Part shown: positions 26,558 through 37,530 of the stretch, one piece after another
Position numbering within the stretch: the stretch's first letter is position 1
Layout of the letters: each line of letters opens with the position of its first letter
Assembly: GCA_947481985.1 (NCBI GenBank)
Contig: CANKIK010000004.1
Location: 35,433 to 99,432, forward strand
Source of the DNA: QWOP01 sp003669605
GTDB lineage: Bacteria; Planctomycetota; Planctomycetia; Pirellulales; UBA1268
Direction: 5' to 3'
DNA length: 64,000 nt
The notes under the pieces: model-generated
Databases searched by the model: none
Seen by the model: the letters and a program-made list of their open reading frames with translations, nothing else
What the model was told of the DNA's origin: nothing
Position numbers and translations under genes: made by a program

Positions 26558-27277
26558 GTGGAAGTGAGGGGGTGGGTGTCGGCACGACCTTCCTGGTTCT
26601 CTCGCCAATTCTCTCCCTGGTTCTCTGATCCTTGGAGGCTCCGTCTCCTTCGGGTGCTCTTCGGGGTGGCGCTGCTTGCCGTGGTCTGGGCGGCGGAACG
26701 CTACGGGGGCGTGGAGCAGGTGGCCCCCGAGCCGATCCCGGTCGATCGGCAACCCCAGCCAGGCTCGCCACCGCCGCCACCGACAGAGCCCGCGGCAAAC
26801 GACGACGATGGTGCCGAAGCGGAGGCCCCGCCACTCACGGAAGCCACCCCACGCGCGGGCGTAAGCGTCGATCGAGCCGCTGCCGAATCGACCGCTCCCC
26901 CAGCGTCGCGCCGATCGCAGCCAACTCCGCAGGCATCACCAACCGCCCCCGATCCGCTGGTGATCAACGGGCTCTCGCTCCGCGATTCGAGCGGCCGCAC
27001 GATCTACCGGGGGCAGATCGATCTGGCCCCGACGATGGAGCGAATCGCGGCCGGCCGGCGGTTGCGATTCCCCAACGACGGCAGCACGTTTCAAAACCGC
27101 GAAAATCGTCTTCCGCGACGCCCGCCGGGATACTACCGCGAGTGGGTTGTGCCGACACCGAAGGAACCGGGGCCGGGCCCGCAACGGTTAATCACCGGCC
27201 AGGGGGGCGAAGTCTGGTACACCCACGACCACTACCGCTCCTTTCGCCGCCTCCCCGGGGAGATCCATATCCGATGA
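26558..27277 (+). CDS. Membrane-anchored barnase-family guanyl-specific ribonuclease
   Basis: A 239-residue protein with one hydrophobic segment (about 29-46) and a Pro/Ala-rich linker (55-130). The C-terminal RNase N1/T1-like domain lies at about 135-239. The catalytic set is visible: Glu195 in YYREWVV, Arg210 in GPQRLITG and His225 in YTHDHYRSF. Barnase-type enzymes cleave single-stranded RNA after guanosine. The hydrophobic segment suggests export, with the RNase domain outside the cytoplasm, either anchored or cleaved. The start is uncertain: GTG at 26558, 26564 or 26576 are all possible. The stop overlaps the barstar start as ATGA, so the two are translationally coupled, as expected for an RNase made with its inhibitor. 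Confidence 0.85.
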   Translation: MEVRGWVSARPSWFSRQFSPWFSDPWRLRLLRVLFGVALLAVVWAAERYGGVEQVAPEPIPVDRQPQPGSPPPPPTEPAANDDDGAEAEAPPLTEATPRAGVSVDRAAAESTAPPASRRSQPTPQASPTAPDPLVINGLSLRDSSGRTIYRGQIDLAPTMERIAAGRRLRFPNDGSTFQNRENRLPRRPPGYYREWVVPTPKEPGPGPQRLITGQGGEVWYTHDHYRSFRRLPGEIHIR

Positions 27278-27663
27278 CCATCGCGCCTGGGCCATTCCAG
27301 TTCAGCGAGGATCCGGTGGCGTACCGTGCCGACGGCGCCCTCGTGGTGCGGATTCCCGCCAAGGCCAGGGGGAAGGAGAAACTCCTCAGCGTGCTCGCCG
27401 CGAAGCTCCGCTTCCCCACCTACTTTGGGCACAATTGGGACGCTCTCGAAGAATGTCTCCGTGATCTCTCTTGGCTCGGCGATCAGCCGCGGGTGGTGAT
27501 CGTCCACGAGGCGTTCCCCTTTTCGTCGGCCGGTGACGCGCTGGCGATCTACCAGGGCATTCTCGCTGACGCCGTGGTCGTTCATCGCCAGCGCGGCACG
27601 CCCCCCCTGCTGGAGGTCGTCTTTCCTGGCCCACCGATCGACAACGCCAGACGCCAGCGCTGA
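27274..27663 (+). CDS. Barstar-family ribonuclease inhibitor
   Basis: A 129-residue protein with the barstar fold signature: a basic N-terminal strand/helix (KEKLLSVLAAKLRFPTYFG), then HNWDALEECLRDLSWL, where Asp and Glu residues plug the RNase active site, and a C-terminal beta strand (LLEVVFPG). It has no signal peptide, so it acts in the cytoplasm, protecting the producer from newly made enzyme. Its ATG overlaps the RNase stop by four bases (ATGA). The pair therefore resembles Bacillus barnase-barstar, except that here the two genes are adjacent and coupled. Confidence 0.9.
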   Translation: MTIAPGPFQFSEDPVAYRADGALVVRIPAKARGKEKLLSVLAAKLRFPTYFGHNWDALEECLRDLSWLGDQPRVVIVHEAFPFSSAGDALAIYQGILADAVVVHRQRGTPPLLEVVFPGPPIDNARRQR

Positions 27664-27752
27664 CAGGCAACGTCCTGTCTGCCGATTGGCCCACCAGAAG
27701 GAACTGGCCAGCTACGGCCAGGCCCAAAACCCATTCCAAAAAGGAATCATTC

Positions 27753-28478
27753 ATGGCAGGGACAAATGTCGTTGTCGTCGGTGGGAGTCACGGAATTGGA
27801 TTCGAGATTGTTCGTCGCGAATTGAACCAAGGGGCGAGCGTGACAGTTGTTTCGCGTACTGTTGGAAGGCTTGCAGAACTCGCCGCTGCCGAATCAGGCT
27901 CTCTCGCACACATCGTAGCGGACGTTTGCTCCGATCGTCTTTCCGAAGAACAATTGCCAGAACGTATTGATGCTTTCGTCTACTGCCCCGGATCGATCAG
28001 CCTTGGCTCACTCCGGGCGTGCAATCCTGAGACAATGCGACGCGACTTTGAGTTGAACGTCGTGTCCGCGACAACGTGCTTTCAAGCTGCATTGAAGTCG
28101 ATGAGTCGCTCAGAAAAAGCGAGCGCTGTATTTTTTAGTTCCGTCGCAGCACAGTTGGGAATGTCGATGCACACGTCGGTTGCGGCTTCAAAAGGAGCCA
28201 TCGAAGCCTTGGTGCGAACATGGGCATCGGAGCTCGCCCCCAAGATTCGCGTCAACGGCATTGCGCCAGCTCTCGTCGACACGCCCCTTGCCCAGCGTCT
28301 TCTCTCATCCGAATCAAAACGAGCAGCCATGGCTGCCGTCTATCCGCTTGCTCGCATTGGATTACCCGATGACTGCGCAGCGTTAGCGCAATTTCTGCTT
28401 TCGGACAAGAGCGGCTGGATCACAGGGCAAATCTATGGTGTCGATGGAGGTCTTTCCTCGATCTTGAGAGCTCCTTAA
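27753..28478 (+). CDS. Short-chain dehydrogenase-like protein lacking the catalytic Tyr
   Basis: A 241-residue Rossmann-fold SDR. The cofactor loop GGSHGIG (residues 10-16) and the catalytic-region Asn102 (FELNVVS) and Ser129/130 (FFSSVAA) are present, and Lys147 is in place. The YxxxK position reads VAASK, so the tyrosine is replaced by Val143. The C-terminal RVNGIAPALVDTP is normal. The protein may bind NAD(P) without standard carbonyl reduction, or use another residue; a similar VAASK/IAAAK subgroup of SDRs exists to my knowledge. The Shine-Dalgarno AAGGA lies inside a short inverted repeat (ATTCC-AAAAA-GGAAT, about 27730-27745). The gene is visibly less GC-rich than most neighbours. Confidence 0.85.
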   Translation: MAGTNVVVVGGSHGIGFEIVRRELNQGASVTVVSRTVGRLAELAAAESGSLAHIVADVCSDRLSEEQLPERIDAFVYCPGSISLGSLRACNPETMRRDFELNVVSATTCFQAALKSMSRSEKASAVFFSSVAAQLGMSMHTSVAASKGAIEALVRTWASELAPKIRVNGIAPALVDTPLAQRLLSSESKRAAMAAVYPLARIGLPDDCAALAQFLLSDKSGWITGQIYGVDGGLSSILRAP

Positions 28479-28674
28479 TACTTCCGCCCATTGAGGGCCG
28501 ATGCCGGGAACACAGTTGCAATGATGCAATCTCACTGAGCTCTTCCCGAAAGTCTGCGGGTGACAGTTCCTCGGGCGGGGGTGTCCAAGCCCTCTCGCTG
28601 GGCGTTACCTGCCGCCCGGCATGGCTCACAACCCGGCGGGCACCACGTTGGTGGCAGCGGCAGGCTGACTCGCC

Positions 28675-29757
28675 TCACCAGCCAATGATCCGGCGGCTGA
28701 CTGCGGGCAGACACCAGCGGATGGCTGAGGCAATCGCGTAGGAGAGCCCTGTGACCACAATAGCCCAGACGGCCACTTGGATGACTTCTATGGGCGTGCC
28801 GAATGGAGTCGATGACGTGTCCGCTGACACCACTTTATGGAGCACAATGATGAGCAGCGGATGGAGAAAGAAGAGAGCAAAACTGCTTGTAGCGAGCGTT
28901 TTTAAGATCGGCTGATTGAGACAGCTAACCCGGGAAAAGAGGGAGTACAACAAGAGACAGACAAGCATCTTCTGGGGCAGCATCAGATCGATGCCCCCCC
29001 ATTGCAGCGCCGGCTTGTGCAGGTTGCCATACTCTGTGAAGCAGACGGCCTGCGCGAACGCCAAGCCGAGGATGCCGATGCCCAGCCATCCCTCCCGGCC
29101 GGCCAATCGTCGCAGCACCTCCTCCCGGTTGATCGCCACGTTGATTCCCAGCAGGTAGACCGGCGTGTAATAGATCACCGACTGAGCCACCAAGAGATTT
29201 TCCACCGGCCGGTGGATCAGCATCGATATCGCCATGGAGAACACCATGATCGCCAGCCGGGGGGCGAGCCGTAGCCGGCCATAGACACGAAACGGCGGCG
29301 AGAGCACAAAGATCACCATGATGAACGGCACATACCAATAGCCGCCGGGGATATGACTCCCGTTCGACAGAAAGGCGAGAGATTGAACCAGAAAACCAAG
29401 GAGCGGCTCCCAGAGGGCCCAGAGCCCCGTCGCCCCGTGCAGTGGCGTCCAATCGGCGCGCTTGGCGGCATAGTATGTCACCGGCAGAGCCGACATAACT
29501 AGATAGGGGAGCAGCACGAAGGAGATCTTCTGCCGCAGAAAGCGGATAAAGTCAAATGTCTCGGGATAGAGATAGTAAAATAGAAACCCGGAGATGAAGA
29601 CAAAGAGCGAGGTGCCTCCCATCAGCAGATTGAGCGGCAGCTTCTCGAGAGTTGAATCGATGTGCAGGGGCACTAGCCCGATCACGTGCCCGGTGATGAT
29701 CAGCAGGATCGCTAGGCCGCGGAACGATTCCATCGCGATTAGATGGGGCTGTTTCAT
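28675..29757 (-). CDS. Acyltransferase family 3 (OafA/YrhL-like) membrane protein
   Basis: A 360-residue integral membrane protein with about ten hydrophobic segments. The N-terminal signature MESFRGLAILLIITGHVIG has the Arg and His that family 3 acyltransferases use to move an acetyl or other acyl group onto a carbohydrate or lipid. Loops such as SNGSHIPGGYWYVPFI and SSFALFFLHPLLIIV also match the family. The start at 29757 is chosen by the conserved N terminus and the upstream GGAAG; the frame continues 35 codons further upstream without homologous character. Its acceptor is unknown. It is transcribed towards the SDR gene (convergent). Confidence 0.88.
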   Translation of the reverse strand: MKQPHLIAMESFRGLAILLIITGHVIGLVPLHIDSTLEKLPLNLLMGGTSLFVFISGFLFYYLYPETFDFIRFLRQKISFVLLPYLVMSALPVTYYAAKRADWTPLHGATGLWALWEPLLGFLVQSLAFLSNGSHIPGGYWYVPFIMVIFVLSPPFRVYGRLRLAPRLAIMVFSMAISMLIHRPVENLLVAQSVIYYTPVYLLGINVAINREEVLRRLAGREGWLGIGILGLAFAQAVCFTEYGNLHKPALQWGGIDLMLPQKMLVCLLLYSLFSRVSCLNQPILKTLATSSFALFFLHPLLIIVLHKVVSADTSSTPFGTPIEVIQVAVWAIVVTGLSYAIASAIRWCLPAVSRRIIGW

Positions 29758-30201
29758 TTCCGTTTCTTCCGGAAACCGCAGGGGCACGGTACCACCAGCC
29801 CGCTTGTCGATCGAGAATTCCGCGCTGGATTGCCCGTGCCCTGGAGCCGGGCTTGGCGGCACGCGAGGCGATGGATGGCGTACGGTCTGGCCGGCAGTTT
29901 ATCGACAGCCTGCTCGAGGCGGGAGTGACCATCTGCTTGGATGCCCGCAAGTCTTTAGAGGCTCGCCTTGTATCGTATCGAGTTGCCGAACTCCCATCCA
30001 CGGCTCCCGATCGGTGGCTGCCACTGGCGATCCTCCTCGGGGCGCTTTGAGTTCGAATTCCGTGCTTGGCTTCTCGTCGATCTCCCGGCCTGCAACTTTT
30101 GAGCACGACTGATCGCTGGTCGTCTGCCGCCAGTCGATCGGCTATTCTCGACTGGAAGCGATATTCCCCACGCCACTCCCATCTCCCCACAACGGCTCCC
30201 C
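29758..30201. other. Divergent intergenic region, no clear gene
   Basis: A 444-bp region between the divergent acyltransferase and caspase-like genes. A plus-strand open stretch at about 29850-30050 would encode 65 residues (SGRQFIDSLLEAGVTICLD and so on) without a Shine-Dalgarno sequence or known relatives. It might be a gene remnant. Promoters for both flanking genes should lie here but were not identified. Confidence 0.3.
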
Positions 30202-31416
30202 GTGATCCAGACTCTCGCCTCTGAGCAATTCCCAACCCGATGCCGAGTGCGCGTGCCTTCGGCTCCTCTGGTCTTGGGCATCGCGATCCTCTTCGGCATC
30301 GCTTTGGGGAGCCAGCTGCCGACCACGGCCCCTGCCGCCGAGCCTGCCGCCGCCGATTTTGCCACCTTCACCCGTGACGAGTCGCCGCTGATCCGCAGGC
30401 AGCTCCAGGTTTCCGACCGGGAATACCGGCAGATCGAGCCGACGCTCTGGCACCTCGCCCAGCGCTACCATGGCACGCTCGTGGGCCTCCCTGCTTCGCA
30501 GCGACTCGACAGGCTCGTCGGCCTCGCCGACTTCATCGAACGGCTGCGCGACACGCACGCCGACGAGATCGTCATCGGCGAAGGCCAGAGGCTTCTCGGC
30601 CTCCTCGACCCCGACCGCGGCCTCGATCCCAAGGAGGTCACGACCATCGCCGCGGCCTATGGCGCCCCAGCCACCGTCTGGAAGCAAGGGGCCGGCGGCC
30701 CGACCGGCCCCGCCACGAACGCTGACACCGCCGAGGGCTTTCTCGCGGCGGTCCGCGCTGCCGCCGCCGATACCACGCCGACCACCATCGTCGTCCTCGG
30801 CCACGGCCTCCCGACGGAGATCCAGAGCTATTCGATTCCGTGCGAGACTCTCGCGGCGGCTTTTCTCGATGGGGTCGCGGGCAACGCCGGGGCAGGGGAT
30901 GGGGACGCGGGAACCCAGCCGCCAGAGCGAGCGGCGCGGCCGGTGGACCTCGGCCATCTGGCATTGGTCTGCGACGACTGCTTCAGCGCCGATTTTCTCG
31001 AGAACCTCGGGGCTGCGCTCGAGGAACAGTGCCAGGAGCGGGCGCTCGATCTTGTCGCCTTACCTACCTGCATCGCCGGCACCAACCGCGACCGCTACGG
31101 GATTGCCGACGTGGGGGAAAAGTTTGTTCCCCACTTCTGGAAAGACGTCATCGAGCTCTACTACGTCCGTCGGCCACTTCCCAACGCGGTCGTGCTGGCC
31201 GATTTCTTTGAGTCGGTCGACAACATGATGTATGGCTACGGCCGGACGCCGGTCGTGGAAGGGGGAAAGGTGGTCACCTATCGCCTCGTGAATCCCGACC
31301 TCGTCCAGGACCCGGTCGTGTTCGTGTCGCTCGACGACGCCGAACTCGTCAGGCTGCGAACCATCCTCGGCCTCCCCCCCGACGCCCCACTGCCAAGACT
31401 CTTCGACATCGGCTGA
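30202..31416 (+). CDS. Secreted caspase-fold-like protein (predicted clan CD peptidase-like)
   Basis: A 404-residue protein with a signal peptide (about 20-48, hydrophobic PLVLGIAILFGIALG, likely cut near PAAEPAA). After a helical region, a strand TTIVVLGHG places His201, and about 55 residues later LALVCDDCFSADF places Cys260. The spacing and the D-x-C-x-S pattern match the His-Cys dyad of caspase/legumain-fold peptidases (HG, then DxCxS). A following strand, DLVALPTCIAG, is consistent with the fold. I do not recognise a closer family. The start is GTG at 30202; an in-frame GTG 16 codons downstream is also possible. It is followed 28 bp later by a secreted hydrolase gene, probably in one operon. 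Confidence 0.75.
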   Translation: MIQTLASEQFPTRCRVRVPSAPLVLGIAILFGIALGSQLPTTAPAAEPAAADFATFTRDESPLIRRQLQVSDREYRQIEPTLWHLAQRYHGTLVGLPASQRLDRLVGLADFIERLRDTHADEIVIGEGQRLLGLLDPDRGLDPKEVTTIAAAYGAPATVWKQGAGGPTGPATNADTAEGFLAAVRAAAADTTPTTIVVLGHGLPTEIQSYSIPCETLAAAFLDGVAGNAGAGDGDAGTQPPERAARPVDLGHLALVCDDCFSADFLENLGAALEEQCQERALDLVALPTCIAGTNRDRYGIADVGEKFVPHFWKDVIELYYVRRPLPNAVVLADFFESVDNMMYGYGRTPVVEGGKVVTYRLVNPDLVQDPVVFVSLDDAELVRLRTILGLPPDAPLPRLFDIG

Positions 31417-31444
31417 CCGACGCCCCTCTCTCCGGAACCCTCCC

Positions 31445-32281
31445 ATGCTCCGCGACCTCTCGGCCTGCCTCCTCCTCCTCGCCGTGCTCACGACAACTGC
31501 CACGGGCGCCGTCGACCTCGATTTCCCCGGCGCGACGACCGACCAGTGGCATGGCCACAAGCGGACGCGTTTTCTGTTCGAGGGCGCGGAGGCCTGGGTC
31601 GTCGTTCCCGCAGCGGCGCTCCCCGAAAACCCCTGGAGCTGGTGCATGATGTTTCCAGATGCCTTCACGGAACGCTGCGCTGCGCCGCAGCTGGTGGAAC
31701 GGGGGTTTCATCATGCCTTTCTCGACGTCGGCAATTCGTTCGGTGCGCCTGTGGCCGTCGCCCGACTCTCCCGGTTTCATGACGAACTCGTCCGCCGTGG
31801 CCTCGCTCCCCGTCCGGCCCTGATCGGCATCTCCCGTGGCAGCCTCTACGCCCACCGCTTTGCTGCCGAGCATCCGGGGGACGTGAGTGTGATTTACGGC
31901 GACGCTGGCGTGTGCGATGTCCGCAGCTGGCCGGGGGGTCAGGCTGCCGGCAGGAAGGGGAAGGGGAGTGCCGGTGACTGGGAGGAGATGAAGACGCTCT
32001 ACGGTTTCGCCAACGACGCCGCGGCCCTCGCCTGGCAGGGAAACCCGGTCGACACGCTCGCGCCCCTCGCTGAAGCAGGCGTGGCCCTCGTCCACGTCGT
32101 CGGGGATGCCGACGACGTCGTACCGCCGGATGAGAATGCGCTGCTGATCAACGCCCGCTATCGGGCCCTCGGCGGCACGGTGGAACTGATCCACAAGCCG
32201 GGCATCGGCCATCATCCCCATGGACTCGACGATCCCACCCCGGTCGTGGAATTCATCGTCCGCCACACAACAGGGCGTTGA
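31445..32281 (+). CDS. Secreted alpha/beta hydrolase
   Basis: A 278-residue hydrolase with an N-terminal signal peptide (LSACLLLLAVLTTTATGA). The nucleophile elbow is GISRGS (Ser in G-x-S-x-G), the acid is Asp in VVGDADDVVPP and the His lies in PGIGHHPHGL. This gives a complete triad in the usual order. Family members hydrolyse esters or related bonds. The triad and the overall layout resemble carbohydrate esterase-like or dienelactone-type hydrolases, but the substrate cannot be assigned. It sits 28 bp after the caspase-like gene on the same strand. Confidence 0.85.
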   Translation: MLRDLSACLLLLAVLTTTATGAVDLDFPGATTDQWHGHKRTRFLFEGAEAWVVVPAAALPENPWSWCMMFPDAFTERCAAPQLVERGFHHAFLDVGNSFGAPVAVARLSRFHDELVRRGLAPRPALIGISRGSLYAHRFAAEHPGDVSVIYGDAGVCDVRSWPGGQAAGRKGKGSAGDWEEMKTLYGFANDAAALAWQGNPVDTLAPLAEAGVALVHVVGDADDVVPPDENALLINARYRALGGTVELIHKPGIGHHPHGLDDPTPVVEFIVRHTTGR

Positions 32282-32286
32282 TTGCC

Positions 32287-32333
32287 CCCCTTGGAATCAT
32301 TATTTCACGGCTCAGGAATCACTTTTCCAGGGG
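32287..32333. terminator. Hairpin between convergent hydrolase and RND pump genes
   Basis: CCCCTTGGAA (32287-32296) pairs with TTCCAGGGG (32325-32333), one base bulged, across a 28-nt A/T-rich loop. It lies in the 55-bp gap between two converging genes, so it can serve both directions. No U-tract follows. Its 3' half (CTCAGGAATCACTTTTCCA) also resembles the 3' half of the repeats at 47750 and 49365. Confidence 0.5.
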
Positions 32334-32336
32334 ACT

Positions 32337-35429
<3,093 letters not shown>

Positions 35430-35441
35430 CGTCGTCGGGGG

Positions 35442-36983
35442 CTACAACGCCCCCGCCTCCGCCGTTTCCTGCTCCGGTTCGCCCCGTTTGAGAACGCCTT
35501 TGGGGGGGCCGCCCCGTTCCAGTCGATCGAGCATCACCTGGCTTTTGAGGACGTGGCTCCCCTGACCGACCACATGCGTCGGCCGGCCGCCGTCGGCGAA
35601 TCCGCCCCGCACCTCCACCATCCCGCCATCGCGCAAACCGGGTTCCACGGTCCGAGCAGTGAATTTCCCGCCGCCGCCGGGGATGAAGACCACCCACCGG
35701 CTGCCGTCCCATTGCACGGCATCCCGTGGCACCACCACGGCCAAGGAGCGTCTGTCGACCTCGATCCGGCCACTGCCGTAGGTGTTGGCTCGCAGTGGAG
35801 GTTCGGTGGCGGCAAGGTCTCCGGCGGGGCTGGTGATCTCGGCCCGCACCTCCAACGTCCGCGTCGCCCGATCGACCTCGGTACTCACCCAGCAGACGCG
35901 ACTGCTGTATTCCTCGCCGGCCCCGTCGGGCCGGAACCGCAAGGCCTGACCGATGGCCACCCTCCCGGCATCCTCTTTGCTGACGTTGAGCACCACCCAC
36001 ATCGTCGACACGTCAGCCAGTTCGAAGATCGGTTCGCCAGCCTCCACGACCTCCCCCACCACCGCATCGCGGCCGATGACAACACCATCGAAGGGGGCAT
36101 GAATCGGCAGGAGGTTGGAGGTGATATGGGAGGGATCAGTGCCGGCAAACAGTTCCCCGGGAACGCCGACGGTCCGGATTTTCGCAGCCCGGGCATCGTC
36201 ATCGAGGCTGTCGAATTGGGCCACCGAAACATCAAATCCGAGGTTCACGAGGGCCTGTTCGGCATTCGTGAGGTGATTGCGCGCCTCGCGGAGGGCAGAT
36301 GTCGCCTCCCGAACCTGCCGGCCCATCACTGCTCCCTTCACCTCGTCGAGGATCGCCACCTGTTCGCGGCGGGCCTCGAAGGCCACCAAGGCATTGAGGA
36401 AGTCGGCCTTCAGCCGGCCCACCTCACGGCTCTCCACAATCACCAGCACATCCCCCTTGGCCACCGCATCACCCAAATGGCGGATCACGCGCCACACGCT
36501 GCCGCCGACCCGTGAGGAGAGCTGCGCCGTCCGCCGCTCGTCGTAGCGAACGACTCCAGTGGCGATCACCTCATCAACGAGCGGGCGTTCCTCGACCGCC
36601 ACCAATTCGATGCCGGTGCGGGCCAACGCCTCGGGCGAGGCCAGACGCACCACTCCGTCGGCCGGTTCGTCACCCTCCCCCGGGCTCTCCTCGTCAACCA
36701 ACTCCTCGTGAGCCATGGCCTCGCCATCGCTTGTGGAGACATCGTGGGGAATCGCCCCGGGGGACGCGGCGGCGCCCGCTGGGAGTGCGTGGTTGGCAGC
36801 GGCAAAATGCCCCAGGCCGAAAGTCCAGTGGGTCGTATGCCCGGCCCAGCCAACCGCTGCCAATCCGAGTGTGGTGATGGCCGACAGTCCCCATTCACTC
36901 AAAATCGTAGCCCAGTGGCCGGGACGGACACCACGACGACGGGCAGCGCGGGAGGCAGAGGACACAGCGGGAGTGGCAGCCAT
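35442..36983 (-). CDS. Efflux RND periplasmic adaptor (CzcB/CusB-like)
   Basis: A 513-residue membrane-fusion protein. A single N-terminal membrane segment (about 25-45) leads to a His- and Asp/Glu-rich linker. A barrel-sandwich domain split around a long alpha-hairpin follows: SSRVGGSVWRVIRHLGDAV, a helical hairpin of about 90 residues, then PFDGVVIGRDAVVGEVVE. Beta-barrel and membrane-proximal domains complete the adaptor. It connects the RND pump to an outer-membrane channel. GAGGAG lies 9 nt before the ATG at 36983, which fixes the start despite a longer open frame. The first gene of the czc-like operon here, it is followed by the pump. Confidence 0.9.
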   Translation of the reverse strand: MAATPAVSSASRAARRRGVRPGHWATILSEWGLSAITTLGLAAVGWAGHTTHWTFGLGHFAAANHALPAGAAASPGAIPHDVSTSDGEAMAHEELVDEESPGEGDEPADGVVRLASPEALARTGIELVAVEERPLVDEVIATGVVRYDERRTAQLSSRVGGSVWRVIRHLGDAVAKGDVLVIVESREVGRLKADFLNALVAFEARREQVAILDEVKGAVMGRQVREATSALREARNHLTNAEQALVNLGFDVSVAQFDSLDDDARAAKIRTVGVPGELFAGTDPSHITSNLLPIHAPFDGVVIGRDAVVGEVVEAGEPIFELADVSTMWVVLNVSKEDAGRVAIGQALRFRPDGAGEEYSSRVCWVSTEVDRATRTLEVRAEITSPAGDLAATEPPLRANTYGSGRIEVDRRSLAVVVPRDAVQWDGSRWVVFIPGGGGKFTARTVEPGLRDGGMVEVRGGFADGGRPTHVVGQGSHVLKSQVMLDRLERGGPPKGVLKRGEPEQETAEAGAL

Positions 36984-37530
36984 CGAAACGACTCCTCGGG
37001 GAAGATCGGCCTCCCTGATGTCGCTGCGGCATAGCCCACGGAGGCGGTTCTCAAGTGCCAGCCCGGTGGCAACCACCACCTGCTGGATGCATGGCGATAA
37101 CGCCAACCATCAACCAGGGAGCGGGTTTGCCATGCGGAACTGGTGAAACTGGCAGAACTGCAACCGTGATGGCGCAAGCCACCGCGTGCCAACGGTCCCA
37201 CCCCGCCTGAAGCGGGACCGCACGGCCAGGAAGCCGGAAAGAATCTGGATGAAGGTGGGAAGAAACGAGGGGAGAAACTTGGACCGGGACGTAAGACCGA
37301 CCGATCAACGCCATATCAACCGCGCTCAGCAGTCCTCACCGGCGGCGTCCAGAATCGCTACCGGAAAAAACTGTCGAAATTGCAAGAGAACAGAGTATTG
37401 CCAGCCGATCGCCTTCTGTCCAGTTGCCGGAGGTCAAAATACCGGCACGCCCGCCGGGCGACGAGGGACTGTCACTGCCTCGTCACCGCCGAAGTTCGCG
37501 TTCCAGCCCCGAGTGAGGAACAAGTCGGGG
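36984..37530. other. Intergenic region upstream of the RND operon, with a hairpin
   Basis: A 547-bp region without a convincing gene. CGGTCCC (37193-37199) and GGGACCG (37214-37220) form a 7-bp stem that could end transcription of the minus-strand oxidoreductase gene. The rest presumably holds the RND operon promoter; no metal-regulator operator was recognised. Confidence 0.35.

Noticed and set aside
29853..30050. A 65-codon plus-strand open frame
   Set aside because: No Shine-Dalgarno, no family recognised and a location in a divergent promoter region. Mentioned only in the intergenic entry as a possible remnant.
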